NCBI RefSeq assembly: GCF_024763615.1
Contig: NC_077223.1
Coordinates: forward strand, 97,092,627-97,156,626
DNA length: 64,000 nt
Direction: 5' to 3'
Source: Phlebotomus papatasi
Lineage: Eukaryota; Arthropoda; Insecta; Diptera; Psychodidae
Each line of letters begins with the position of its first letter. Position 1 is the first letter of the stretch. Position numbers and translations under genes: made by a program. Below are positions 1 to 12,794 of the stretch, piece after piece. The notes under the pieces are model-generated. The model had not been told where the DNA came from, did not search any database, and saw nothing but the letters and a program-made list of their open reading frames with translations.

Positions 1-555
1 CCATTCTGGGATTGATTCTATCCCATTCTGGGATTGATTTTAGGGTATTTAGGTATTGATTAAAAAAATATTCCTTGGAATCAATACCTCGTTAGTATTG
101 ATTTTAGGGTATTGTGGTATTAATTTTATCCCATCTTGGTATTGATTTTAGGGTGTTTTTATCCCATTTTCCGTATTGATTTCAGGATATTTTTATCCCA
201 ATTTCCGTATTGATTTTAGGGTATTTTCATCCTATTTTTTGTATTGATTTTCATCCCCCTTTGGTATTGATTTTGGAGTACTCCAAGTATTGATTTTTTC
301 ATCCCATTTTGGTATTAATTTCATTCCAATGTAGTATTGATTTTCGTAAAGTCCAACCAAGAATCCATTTTTTTGCATCGGCCGAGATTCGATCTCACAA
401 CTTTTCAGCAAATCTTCACTTGAGAGTCGACGCCTTAGCCAGTTGCGCCACGGGACTGCTTGAATTTCCTTTATTACAGCACAATGAGTTTCTAATTTCA
501 TCCCATTGTGGGATTAATTTCATATAATTTCAGTATTGACTTTAGGGTACTCCAG
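1..555. repeat. Degenerate edge of the 22-bp satellite
   Basis: Irregular repeats of ATTGATTTTAGGGTATTT, ATCCCATTTTGGTATTGATT and similar words decay from the clean array that starts near 556. A tRNA-derived fragment lies inside (375-459). I see no gene. Confidence 0.7.
375..459 (-). repeat. tRNA-derived SINE-like fragment
   Basis: On the - strand an A-box-like TGGCGCAACTGG is followed by a B-box-like AGATCGAATCTC, with weakly complementary ends (GCAGTCC/GGCCGATGC). A run of A, not T, follows. The 3' part (AAAGTTGTGAG.TCGA) is shared with 53719-53821 and, more weakly, 18466-18580. It sits inside degenerate satellite sequence. Confidence 0.45.
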
Positions 556-1804
556 TATTGATTCTATCCCACTCTGGGATTGATTCTATCCCATTCTGGG
601 ATTGATTCTATCCCACTCTGGGATTGATTCTATCCCATTTTGGGATTGATTCTATCCCACTCTGGGATTGATTTTATCCCACTCTGGGATTAATTCTATC
701 CCACTCTGGGATTGATTCTATCCCACTTTGGGATTGATTCAATCCCATTTTGGGATTGATTCTATCCCACTCTGGGATTGATTCTATCCCACTCTGGGAT
801 TGATTCTATCCCACTGTGGGATTGATTCTATCCTACTCTGGGATTAATTCTATCCCACTCTGGGATTGAATCTATCCCACTCTGGGATTGATTTTATCCC
901 ACTCTGGGATCAATTCTATCCCACTCTGGGATTGATTCTATCCCACTTTGGGATTGATTCTATCCCACTCTGGGATTGAATCTATCCCACTCTGGGATTG
1001 ATTCTATCCCACTCTGGGATTGATTCTATCCCACTCTGGGATTGATTCTATCCCATTTTGGGATTGATTCTATCCCACTCTGGGATTAATTCTATCCCAC
1101 TCTGGGATTGATTCTATCCCACTCTGGGATTGATTCTATCCCATTTTGGGATTGATTCTATCCCATTTTGGGATTGATTCTATCCCATTCTGGGATTGAT
1201 TCTATCCCACTCTGGGATTGATTCTATCCCATTTTGGGATTGATTCTATCCCATTTTGGGATTGATTCTATCCCACTCTGGGATTGATTCTATCCCACTC
1301 TGGGATTGATTCTATCCCATTTTGGGATTGATTCTATCCCACTCTGGGATTGATTCTATCCCATTTTGGGATTGATTCTATCCCACTCTGGGATTGATTC
1401 TATCCCATTCTGGGATTGATTCTATCCCATTCTGGGATTAATTCTATCCCATTCTGGGATTGATTCTATCCTATTTTGGGATTGATTCTATCCCACTCTG
1501 GGATTGATTCTATCCCATTCTGGGATTGATTCTATCCCATTCTGGGATTAATTCTATCCCATTCTGGGATTGATTCTATCCTATTTTGGGATTGATTCTA
1601 TCCCACTCTGGGATTGATTCTATCCCACTGTGGGATTAATTCTATCCCACTCTGGGATTGATTCTATCCCACTCTGGGATTGATTCTATCCCATTTTGGG
1701 ATTGAATCTATCCCACTCTGGGATTGATTCTATACCATTTTGGGATTGATTTTATGCCACTCTGAGATTGATTCAATCCCACTCTGGGATTGATTCTATC
1801 CCAT
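556..1804 (+). repeat. 22-bp satellite, left arm
   Basis: About 55 head-to-tail copies of TGGGATTGATTCTATCCCAC plus two variable bases. Each monomer is a short inverted repeat, TGGGAT-N7-ATCCCA. Variants occur at the junction (ACTC, ATTC, ATTT, ACTG) and as ATTAAT for ATTGAT. The order of variants around 1540-1700 is the same as in the opposed right arm. Confidence 0.97.
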
Positions 1805-2039
1805 CGGGAATGAGAATGATACCTTAATAATATAAAACTGATACCATAGTATCGTAGAATATATACCTCAGTGGGATAAAATCAATACCGTATAGTCCTT
1901 TTGGAATCGGTTTGGGAAGGAAGATGGTAATGACGTGTCTTGTGCGAGTGTTTTGTATTTAAAGTGAAGTCTGAGTGTATGCTGTCTTTTGCCTGGTTAT
2001 TAGTGCAAAAGGGCTGCAGTGGATACAGTGTACACACCA
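1805..2039. other. Unique spacer between the satellite arms
   Basis: Non-repetitive sequence with scattered GATACC/GGTATC satellite-like words near its left edge. A 60-codon frame at 1940-2122 runs into the right arm and shows no protein signal. I see no gene, promoter or tRNA. Confidence 0.7.
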
Positions 2040-3200
2040 AAATACCAAAATGGGGTAGTCAATACCAAAATGGGATAGAATCAATCCCAGAGTGGGATAG
2101 AATCAGTCCCAAAATGGGATAGAATCAATCCCAGAGTGGGATAGAATCAATCCCAAAATGGGATAGAATCAATCCCAGAATGGGATAGAATCAATCCCAG
2201 AGTGGGATAGAATCAATCCCAAAATGGGATAGAATCAATCCCAGAGTGGGATAGAATCAATCCCAGAGTGGGATAGAATCAATCCCAGAGTGGGATAGAA
2301 TCAATCCCAGAGTGGGATAGAATCAATCCCAAAATAGGATAGAATCAATCCCAGAATGGGATAGAATTAATCCCAGAATGGGATAGAATCAATCCCAGAG
2401 TGGGATAGAATCAATCCCAAAATGGGATAGAATCAATCCCAGAGTGGGATAGAATCAATCCCAGAGTGGGATAGAATTAATCCCACAGTGGGATAGAATC
2501 AATCCCAGAGTGGGATAGAATCAATCCCAAAATAGGATAGAATCAATCCCAGAATGGGATAGAATTAATCCCAGAATGGGATAGAATCAATCCCAGAATG
2601 GGATAGAATCAATCCCAGAGTGGGATAGAATCAATCCCAAAATGGGATAGAATCAATCCCAGAGTGGGATAGAATCAATCCCAAAATGGGATAGAATCAA
2701 TCCCAAAATGGGATAGAATCAATCCCAGAGTGGGATAGAATCAATCCCAGAATGGGATAGAATCAATCCCAAAATGGGATAGAATCAATCCCAGAGTGGG
2801 ATAGAATCAATCCCTGAATGGGATAGAATCAATCCCAGAGCGGGATAGAATCAATCCCAGAATGGGATAGAATCAATCCCAGAATGGGATAGAATCAATC
2901 CCAAAGTGGGATAGAATCAATCCCAGAGTGGGATAGAATTAATCCCAGAGTGGGATAGAATCAATCCCAAAATGGGATAGAATCAATCCCAAAATGGGAT
3001 AGAATCAATCCCAGAGTGGGATAGAATCAATCCCAAAATGGGATAGAATCAATCCCAGAGTGGGATAGAATCAATCCCAAAATGGGATAGAATCAATCCG
3101 AGAATGGGATAGAATCAATCCCAGAATGGGATAGAATCGATACCAAAATGGGATAGAATGAATACCAAAATAGGATAGAATCAATACCAGAATGGGATAG
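2040..3200 (-). repeat. 22-bp satellite, right arm in inverse orientation
   Basis: About 50 copies of GGGATAGAATCAATCCCA, the reverse complement of the left-arm monomer. The marker monomers AAAATAG and ACAGTG with ATTAAT occur in the mirror order of the left arm (2415-2575 against 1540-1700). Confidence 0.97.
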
Positions 3201-3510
3201 AATTAATACTGTTTCCTAATAAATAATGACTTTCAAAAATCAATGCTGCAATGGGATTAAATTAATCCCACGAATTCTAAAATTCAATCTCAAATTGAGA
3301 TAGAAACAATACCATTTCCTCCTCAAAAAATTAATTTCATAAATTTAATACCAATATGTCCTAAAAGTAATCCCAATATTTCTTAACTTTGTTCTAGAAA
3401 TTAAAATCAATCCCAATATGCACCTATTTTCAAGAAAATTTGGGATAATTTTGGTATTGAAATGGTGGGATTAAAATCAATACCATGGGTATTGAATCTG
3501 GATACTTGAA
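3201..3510. repeat. Degenerate right edge of the satellite
   Basis: Decayed words such as AATCAATCCCAATATG and GGTATTGAAATGGTGGGAT continue for about 300 bp after the ordered array. No gene. Confidence 0.6.
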
Positions 3511-3542
3511 AAATTTTCTCTGTGTACTCTGACCCTTATGGT

Positions 3543-3660
3543 TAATGGACTCTACACATTAGAGAAATATATGTCCATATTTAGCAGTTTTTCTTACAGA
3601 AGCGTATAGATAATTTACTTCAATATGGACATAAATTTCTCTAGTGTGTAGAGGCCATTA
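3543..3660. mobile_element. 118-bp MITE (TAATGG...CCATTA)
   Basis: The ends TAATGGACTCTACACATTAG and CTAGTGTGTAGAGGCCATTA are inverted repeats, and the inner parts (TATGTCCATAT / ATATGGACATA) continue the pairing. Relatives at 49095-49372 and 49727-49870 share the CTACACA...TGTGTAGAGGCCATTA ends. Confidence 0.75.
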
Positions 3661-6600
3661 GAGAAAAAACGATACAATTTGAAGTTACTCAACTAAAATT
3701 ATGCTTACACTGAGTAATTTGAAAGACATATGCTTCCTCATTTTTACATAAGAAGTGAATGAGAATTCAAATGTATTCTGCAAAAATAAAACTATCTGTG
3801 TATTCTTAAGTTTCTTGTTGATTCAAGATTCTATCAGGGAAATTCCGAAACATGCATTTCGATATTCAAAGCAATAGTTCTGTGCTCTGTTGAATATTGA
3901 AGCATTCACTCCTTGGAAGAAGTTCAATATCCGGTTTGAGATGTGTTCAAGCGATATCACCGTGCAAGTGCTGTGTTGTCATCTTCCCATAGTTTTCCCA
4001 TCTACTTTTCCAGAACATCTCCCCAGGAAATAGAGTGAAATTTTCCGTTTCAACTTCTTGTCGCATTACTTTTTTCTTATCTTTCCCCAACAACTAAGTT
4101 CCTCATATTTGCTCCATAATCCACTACCAAAGTGATTTTCTCGCCATGGCGTGCAATTTGACACGGAAAAATGACACAATGAATTTTCTCCTGCAATTTT
4201 CCCCCCCAAATGCCTTTTTTTTGGCCACCAAAGTATCACTTTTCGTCCAATTGGAGGGAGAAACCCAGAAAAAAAATATGTTGGAAATAATCAAATATAA
4301 TTAATTGGATTGAATTTAGTTGAGCGACATTGGACATTTCCTCAAAGAAAATATTGTCTTGCAAAACCATCAACAAATTGCTGAAATATTTTCACTGTCT
4401 TGCCAAAGGAAAAAGTGAAAAAAGAAATATGAAAATGGAGCTTTTGGGTATTTCATTGATGATGGCAGCCAAAGGACATTTATTTCGTATATGAAGATCT
4501 AAATGTCTGGAACAAGATTTTGCTGTTCCACTCACTGGTTCTGCACAAAATCGATGAATCAGCATTCTGCAGGCGTCTTCATAAATCCCTTGGCGATTTT
4601 TTCCCCATGTAGATTTTCTCTGGAGCCACTTCCTCTGTAATTTCCGGAGGCGAGAAAATAAGACATCAGTATATTCTTGGAATCAAACAATCTTTTTTAC
4701 ATATAATTTTATTTCCTTTTAGCAGAAGCGAAATCATCAGTATAAAAAGCTTTAAAATAGAAAATGATAATCATATAAGTGGCTTACAAAATTTATAATC
4801 ATTAAAAAGAATTATGTAGATCTATTTAAGTTGTACTTTTCGGAATATTGTAAAAAATGTTCAAAGTTCAGAAACTTTTTTCTTATAAGACGATCATATT
4901 TCAGTCTACTCCATCTCAAAATAACAATATTTTAGAAGATTTCCTAGATATTAGAGCGTTGAGAGAGTTAAAGAGGCCAAGGTTTTAAAAGGAAACCCTA
5001 AAGTCCAGATAAAGGCTATTAATATTTGAATTTAAAAAAAAAAAGAAATTTTATAAATGTTTTTAAACTTAAACAACTGCGCTGAAAGAGAGTTGGGTGA
5101 TTTTGACATCATCATTTTATGTTGCCTACTCGATAGTTAATCTTTACCGAAAACCGTTTTTCAATTACTTTCTCGAAAAGCAGTCATAGAACTGTCGGAA
5201 GGATGGCTATGAAAATCGATTTTTTAGAACGCATCGTATTCGTAATCAATGAGTATCAAAACGTACACAAAGTTTAGACCCGATCTGACGACGCCAAATG
5301 TCATCTCGGAGCACGCAAGCTGAAATTAAAAAGAGTTTCAGTTACTGGTTTTACTGGAAACATTTTTTTACTAGTCATTTTTATTTGTTTGTTTTTTTTT
5401 TAGAAAAATGAGTAAAAAATTATTTTCTTACTTATGGACGATTAATTCGTCCTCAAAGGGATTAACACAAAGAAATAATAGGTAAATTCAATTTCAGCTA
5501 TAACAATCTTTATGACAAATTTTTTCCGAGTAACTTTCAAATCTGAGATAAAGGGAACACTTTAGAAAACGAATGTTAATGAGAAAATAAGGCAGAATAT
5601 TTCAAAAGTCAATTGAGTGTTTATCATTTATTGCCTATACAGTTTGAGTTTTATACTGTTGTCCGAATAAATTGTCAACAACATAGCATATTATATTAAT
5701 TATTATAATTCAGTAGTATATCGTATGTTTTCTTACACCAAAAATTATTTTATGTAAAATTTAAAACAGATTTGATGTCTTTAGTGAATTAAATACTAAA
5801 TTTTTCATATCTCCCCAAATTAGATTTAAACCTAATCCTAATAAGACCTTCTTATGAATTTGGAGTGACCGTAACCATTTGGATTTGTACTTATCTTATT
5901 CAACACCTTTCATGTCTCTTAAAAGCTGCTGAGAAAGTTCTCAAAGTGTGGATTTTGATTTTAAGATGAGATTTGTTCTCAAGAAAATGCTGCTTTCTAA
6001 ATTATTCTGTATCTTTTTTTGTATTCCCCTTTCCCATTACCATCCCATCCTACAGAAGACACCTTCAGCCGCAGAGATTCTCTCACCATTTGAGCCACCG
6101 CAAAGGGATGAACCGGTGGTGGGTGGAATTTGAAGATAAGTAGAATGCTCACATCTCATGTTTTCTCTGCACTTCTGACTGGATGTATCCGCATGTGAGC
6201 AAAATACACCACAACTGAAGGACCCAGGTGTATCTCTCGGCTAGGCAGCAAAACGACACAGTGTTTGGAATCCACTCCAAAGGATTCAGCAAAAACCTCT
6301 TCTACCGAGAATGAGGAAGATGGGGTAGGGTGGTCAAAGTGCCATTTGCTCATGTCCGCATCAATAATCTGATGCAGAAATTACACTTTGGCATTCACAA
6401 CTTTTCTGGCAAAGAGAGAAAATGTAGCACACATGCTAGTGCCATCTTCTCGAAATATCTCCGAGAAATCTAATTTGTAACAATTTCACTCACTTTTGGG
6501 TAACTTTCACATTTTAACTTTTATCAAGATGAAATTATGCAATATTCATTACTTCCCCTTTACTGCAACTTTTTAACTCTACTTTTACTGCTCGAATTCC

Positions 6601-7032
6601 ACCGAAAGAGCAGTAAATTTCTCGATTTTTTGACCCTCCATCTCCCGACAGAATTTCTACCGTCTACCCCGCTACATTTTTCTAACATATCTTCGCATTT
6701 TAGATGGTTTTTACGATCTCTATACACTAGGAGTATTTTTTTATATGTTTTTTTTTTTAAGAAAATTTCTCCTATCATTGTAGGTAGAAACACGAAAAGT
6801 TTTTAAAAAAGCAATCTACTAGAGTTAGAGGCCAAATCGTTAGAGATAGCAACTTAGACTTTTCGGAGACCCCTAAATCAACCTAAGGACTATAGCCACG
6901 ACTTCTCCCTATTCCACTCCTTTCCTATCTAAAACCATGTCTAGGGGTTACCAGCCTAAACAGAAATTTCGTTCAATTACGAAATTACCAAAATCATTTC
7001 TAATAACAGTTCTTCAAAATCAAAAATTAGCT
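3661..7032. other. Unassigned AT-rich DNA
   Basis: No confident gene. 6056-6133 resembles a terminal coding exon behind a good acceptor (see findings). 6156-6353 has a 65-codon - strand frame without a recognisable domain. 6730-6830 contains decayed MITE words (TCCTATCATTGTAGGT) also seen at 44213. Confidence 0.6.
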
Positions 7033-7911
7033 ATAGGGTGAAATCACCACTTCTCGCCAGTGCCCCACTTTTCGACACTTATATTGAAGAGCCGCATAGT
7101 TTTTTGTATATTTACTGCTGCAACGTATAGCGTCGAAAAATAATAATAATTCGTTTTGGATTTACGATTTTGAGCACTTTTTTTAAAGTAATATTTTAAC
7201 CAAGTGCATCGAATCCAATATTTCTTACCAAATATACTAAGTGTCATCAAATTTTCATCAAGCAGAAACTGCCTTTTTGGATAAATAATTCGTCTATTGA
7301 ATATTTAATTACACTTGAGGAATACATAAAATTTGTATTTAGTTAATTTATTTTTCATTTTATATTATTTTTATATAAAAATGAGGTATGGCGAAAAGTG
7401 GTTATAGTCTGGAATTGATTTTACCACCTGTCGCCATCTCTTTTCAATAAGGCGACGCTAACTTCACTTCGTAGATTCTCATTTGTGAAATCTGCATTGT
7501 TTACTTTCTGAAATAGACCTATATTTTGATTTCTCAAATAAAAGTGAAGAAAAATCTTTTAAAGTCGGTAGTAATAAGGTGATCATGAGGAAAAAGAAAT
7601 GCTGAATGTATTCTTTTTAAAACATTACCTAAAATAATCGAGTTTGGATCTTTTCAAGTGGGTGGCGAGAAGTGGTTACAAAACTGGCGAAAAGTGGCGA
7701 TAAAGTGGTTATTTTTGCATTGTTAATAAAAATCAGTTTTTTAATTGGTCCAGCGTTAAATTCTAGGACTATTGTTTACACGAATCTAGAGCCAATACAT
7801 CTAAGTAGTTTTGTGTCAAATTTGAGTGATCTTGTAATAAAAGTTCAAAAGTTATAACAAAATTAATTCCTCTTTTTCCTAAACATGGCGATAAGTAGTT
7901 ACTCCACCCTA
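7033..7911. mobile_element. Long MITE, 0.88 kb, family TAGGGTGRAAT
   Basis: The ends TAGGGTGAAATCACCACTTCTCGCCA and TGGCGATAAGTAGTTACTCCACCCTA are imperfect inverted repeats. Internal sequence is collinear with the copy at 18777-20323. Short open frames in both copies are parallel remnants, not a recognisable transposase. Confidence 0.8.
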
Positions 7912-10900
7912 GATAGTGTATTTTTCGACCGAATTGAATCATGTTTGGACTCGTTGGAAAAATTTTGACATTTATGCTAAAACTGAATCGTTTTTCAATC
8001 GGTGATTAACCCGGCAATAAACTGGTTATGAACCGATAACTGTATAAGTTTTGTCCGAAATACATTTGTATTTTTCCAGAACTACTTTCGATGATCTTTC
8101 CAATTATTTATAAAGCGAAGTGTTCAAATTTCATTTTCAGTTGTTACTGGAAGGGTATTAATAAGTCATGACCCAAGAGTTCTTGAAGTGTCAATAGGTC
8201 TCCCTTTTACCCTAAAATTCGAGAATTTCGCAAGGCCGAAAAGTATGGGACACCTGTGTTCACCTCTTAAGGTGGATTAATTTTTCAAATATTTCACAAG
8301 CCATAAATATCCTAATCAAACTATGTCAATTAGATATTTTACAAGAGTTCATAATAATCAGATAATCAGAGAATCAGATTACTAAAAATTACATTCATTT
8401 CTATCGATAACTACGCCAATATTTCTGAGGACTTCCACAAAATTAATATAGAGAAACGGTCTTCAGGAAAGTTGTAAAGATGTAAATTTCTTTTAGAAAA
8501 TGTTCTTATTAGAAATTTCTTAGGTCTTTTGGAAGATCAAAAAAAAAAAATAAAGGATCCAAATTTAGTTTTTCAATATAAGATAAGAAAATTATAAAAA
8601 ATATGTAAATTAACTACCAATTACAAGTAATATCTATTGAAAAAAATCAATTTTTTGGAGTTTTAACATAATCCACTTATATTATAAACTTGCAAGAATC
8701 TTAAAACTACGTGAATCGAATAATTAAATGCAAATTTTATAATTTTTCGAAATCTGTTTTAAAAAAAATTGAAAACTTCTGCAAGCTGTCCATAAGAAGT
8801 AGATAAAGTTAAATACTGTATTTTACTTTGATCATGATACTTCTCTTCCTCTGTGGAATTCGATTAGTAACATTATCATTGAGAAGTTGAACACCTAAAT
8901 AAATAAATATCTATACTTAAATTGTTTGAAAAACTATACTAAGTACAATTTCGATTATTTTGGTTCTTAAATAAATTTGTTACAACAATGAAGAACCGTT
9001 CACGCTATAATCCAAAAGTATTAGATCTTTCAATCAGAAGAATAAAGAAAATTGAGTTTTAAATCCATAAGAACAGTAGTGAATTACACACTATGAGCGA
9101 TATTGCTCTTTATCTTTCAAGTTTGTTCAAATTTCATTGTCTCAGCTGACCACTCTCGTGCTTCTCATGAGAATTTTTCATTGGCACGTTTGAAGTCTCT
9201 TACAGTGCTTTTATCATCCAATTCACGACAATTTCAATTGAAATCCTCGGCTCGTTTCTTTGAAAGATTCACGTAATAGAAAGTTCAATACTGAGCGTCT
9301 TTGAAGTTTTATAAGATAAGAAGCATTATACTTATCTATATTGGAATTATATTGGAATTTAATAACAACAGACGATTGTAAATCATCATTTTTAAATTTA
9401 CTTTCAATCTTATTTGGCCATAAACACTGTTCCAATGATGGATTATTTATTGGTTTATTTATAATCGTCGATCTCATTACAAGCTGACAATGAGACATCG
9501 TATGAGGACCCTATACACTCACAAATTCTTAATACGTCAATAGCTCCTCCCAAATTGCTAACTGATAATGCACTCTAACCAAAAAAAAAGTTCTTATCAA
9601 CTGTGTAGACATGCCTACAGAATGTACACCACGTGCTCCATAAATTTCATCTTCTCTCTGGGAATTTAGAGCACTTCTGCAGAATGCAATTTCTATGTTT
9701 TCCTTTCACACCCAAGATTTTGCCACATCTCACACACCGTTGGGAATATTAAATAGTTTGGCTTTTCGATAGACAGTGAAATTTACACGAGCTGTGGGAC
9801 CTTTGAGAAGTTGAATGGATTCCCTCGTGGACGACAGAGTGTGTAAAAACAACCAAGGGGTCATCCGCATGCTAATTTTAGAGCACTATCTCTTCTCTGA
9901 ACAAAACATTCATGTTATAGTCAGACGATTCATTTAACAAAGTCTCATGTGCTTCACGTGCTTCCTAAAAAAAGTGTTCATCCTGAAAATAAGGTCTCAA
10001 TTGAAACCGGGTGATACAGCGAATAAAACTTCCAATTAAAGAATTATCTTTACTATTACACTGTAAATATTCGATGATTTTTCGTACGTAAAAACCAAAT
10101 CTAGAAACATAGTATTTGTTATACATGACAGAATGTTTTAAAGATTGACAAACATAATGTATAAAAAACTTAATATTTGTCTTATAATCGCTTCATATAG
10201 TTTTTCTATATTTTTTCTATGTTTTTACTTTAGTTGAAAAATTGTAAATGAACACTGGCGAATTCCCAATGCTGACAGATACTTATTTTATATCTCTCAT
10301 AAAGCTTAAAGTGTTCTATGTGAAGACAAACCTCGGGTCGCGCCACTTCTAGTGAACTTTCTATGTTTGTCTATGTTTTCATTTGGATTATAAAGTTGCA
10401 AACATTATAATATAGTATTTACAATGTGAACGCAATATTAGTTACAGTGTTATTTAAAAATTCGCATTATATGCCTATCTCCTTGCAAATATGAGTTATA
10501 AGGAATTGTGAAGAATAGAGTTATCAGGCTATGATCGATAACAAGAGGTTTATTTTAAAGATCCATAATCTGTGCAGCAGAATTACTGGAATTTTCAGGA
10601 CCATGGGCCTTACACAACCGTTACATAGAAGATATAAAAGTTGTGATAAGTTGCAAATAATAAATAAATTGAATGCAAACTTCAGTATGTTCTTAAAACT
10701 GTGCATTTTTTTCTAAATTTCTATGTTTTCCTGACTTTATTTAATCAAGCTCCAAAATTACTATAAAACTATTCTAAATTTTAAGAAATTCTGTTTTTTT
10801 TATTTAAGTTATTATTACATAAACTTAAAAATATAGGTACATTGATTTTATTTTCTATATTTTACTATACTAATATATTACATCTTTTAAACTTATAGGT

Positions 10901-11143
10901 TCGTTGTAAAATTTATTTCTCTTTATCTTTTACTATCTTTTGAGCATTTTGAAAATTTCATCAAACAACCTAAAGATTTTTAAAATTAATATTTGACATG
11001 TTTAATGTATTAAAATGAGAACTAACCAATCTTACTGTAAGAGACCAAAGAGACCAATCAATAAGAGACCGGTCATAAAAGCTGAGATAGATGTTAAAAT
11101 GACCGTATATTGCATTCAATAAAATATTTTCAGACGAGGGCAC
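7912..11143. other. Unassigned AT-rich DNA
   Basis: No gene recognised. 8080-8220 (TTACTGGAAGGGTATTAATA ... CCCTTTTACCCTA) resembles 43000-43120, so a dispersed repeat lies here. The rest shows only short chance frames, including a 91-codon - strand frame at 9223-9498 with no domain signal. Confidence 0.5.
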
Positions 11144-11213
11144 AGGGGAAGGTAGGGCTACTTCGAAAACGCTATTTTCGCATGTTTCTCAATAAAGCTG
11201 TACTTTATCACAA

Positions 11214-11882
11214 GGTAACTGTACCAAATTTCGGCATAGTTGCATGCAAGCGCCAAACTCTTAAGTTTGAAATTTAAGATTTTTTATTTAAATTGAATTC
11301 TTCTGTTACTTCTTTTTAAGGAGTATTGCTTTATCATGGAGTATATCGTCTTAGTTTTCTCTAAAAGTATTCTTAACAATTTTTTAATGTATTAAAAATT
11401 AAATTTTAAATGTAGGGGAATTTGGGGCACCACTAAACACGGGGTACCACCAAACACTGCCATGTTTTAATCAAATATTCCACTTCAGAGGACAAGACTT
11501 ACAGAAATTTATAGGCATTATAGGGATGCTTGTCCATTGAAGAAATGGTCGAGATAGTCCAAGTAGTTTAAAAATAAAAATTAGTGCTTGGTGCTACCCC
11601 GTGATTGGTGGTTCCAAAGTTTCCCCTATTACATTTTAAAATGACTAAGAATATAGACACAGCTTTGGGTAATATTTCAGCCACCTTGGTTCTTAAAGTT
11701 CCTTTCCTTTCCGGAATTCTTCCAAGGTATTTATCGCATCACCTAGTTCGTCGAAGACATTTTAATGTTTCTTTTGCATAGTTTAATTTCTGTAGTATGC
11801 AAAAACCTCAAATTTACGGAAATTTGAGGGACAAAAGATGTGGCCGAAATTGTAAGCTGACCGAAATTTGGTACAGTTACCA
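11214..11882. mobile_element. Middle MITE, family ...CCAAATTTCGGCATAGTTGCATGCAAG
   Basis: The ends GGTAACTGTACCAAATTTCGG and CCGAAATTTGGTACAGTTACC are inverted repeats. It belongs with 14286-14716 and 36423-36853 and is itself interrupted at 11412-11628. Confidence 0.8.
11412..11628. mobile_element. Inner MITE, TAGGGGAA...TTCCCCTA
   Basis: TAGGGGAATTTGGGGCACCA pairs imperfectly with GGTGGTTCCAAAGTTTCCCCTA. A half-copy of the same family lies near 20930-21066. Removing it restores continuity with sibling copies of the middle MITE. Confidence 0.8.
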
Positions 11883-11997
11883 TAATGCAATTTAGATAGA
11901 CAAAACATTTGTGGATCTAAATTCACTACAGCTAGGTCAAGCTTAATTTAGAATTATGCAAAAAATAGCGTTTTCAATGTAGCCCCACCTCCCCCTA

Positions 11998-12794
11998 CAT
12001 GTAATATCTGTGTTTTGTAAAATGAGCAGTGCACAGATTTTTGTCATATAAAAAGAGCCTATATTGCAATAACTAGCTGCATTTTTTATTTAAAAGGAAT
12101 GAGATGAATTTAATTGCAAGATGTTCATTAGTTAATGCCTTTTATTTTATGGCAATTTTCATATTCACCTATATGTCTTTCACACCTTTCGAGAGATGGA
12201 AAAGAGTTAAGTATTTCCGGTAATGCCGGTAATATTGAAATTATTCATGTGTAGCTTGAATATTTTTGGTCTTTAAAGTTTTGATGATCATGTGATAGTT
12301 GCCCTTTAATCACTTGCGAGTTAGAATGTTTTCTTTACTGATAAGATCGAACCGAATAATTAATAGAATTTGATTTTTTATGCGTCTGATGCACTGTGCA
12401 TTGCGTGATCATCATTCCCGTGAGTGCTACACGCATTGGCTAAGTGCATTAACCCCCTGAGGAAATTGCTATATTTTATTCACCCGATTTGAAACTCGTG
12501 CCATTTTACGCATTCAGAAGCGAGGGGCTCGGAGCAGAAGCGTGAAAATGTTTCAATGTATTTGCCACTGTTTGGTCTGACGATCGTATACCAAGAGATC
12601 GCTTTCCAGTTGTACCCTGACTACCGCCTCAAGACAATCAGTTGAAAGTGAGATTCAAAAGTGAATATTTCGAACTTTTATGCACATACCATATAGAGAC
12701 TGAGACACAAAATATGCATTCATTTGCACTTTAGTAGTGACTGTCTTGAACGAATTTTGTGTAATTTTTAGTAAATATTTAAAATTAAAGTGAA
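11998..12794. other. CLN3 5' flank and leader
   Basis: AT-rich flank, then a more balanced stretch from 12380 to 12660. TCAGT at 12638-12642 is a possible initiator about 155 bp before the ATG; no DPE match or TATA box was found, so the start site is open. Confidence 0.4.

Larger units (their letters stand above)
11144..11997. mobile_element. Outer MITE of a three-level nest
   Basis: The ends AGGGGAAGGTAGGGCTACTT and AGCCCCACCTCCCCCT pair, followed by GAAAACGCTATTTT / AAAATAGCGTTTTC. The element is interrupted by a second MITE at 11214-11882. Confidence 0.8.

Noticed and set aside
556..3200. CRISPR-like array
   Set aside because: Units are contiguous 22-bp satellite monomers without unique spacers, in a eukaryotic genome and in both orientations.
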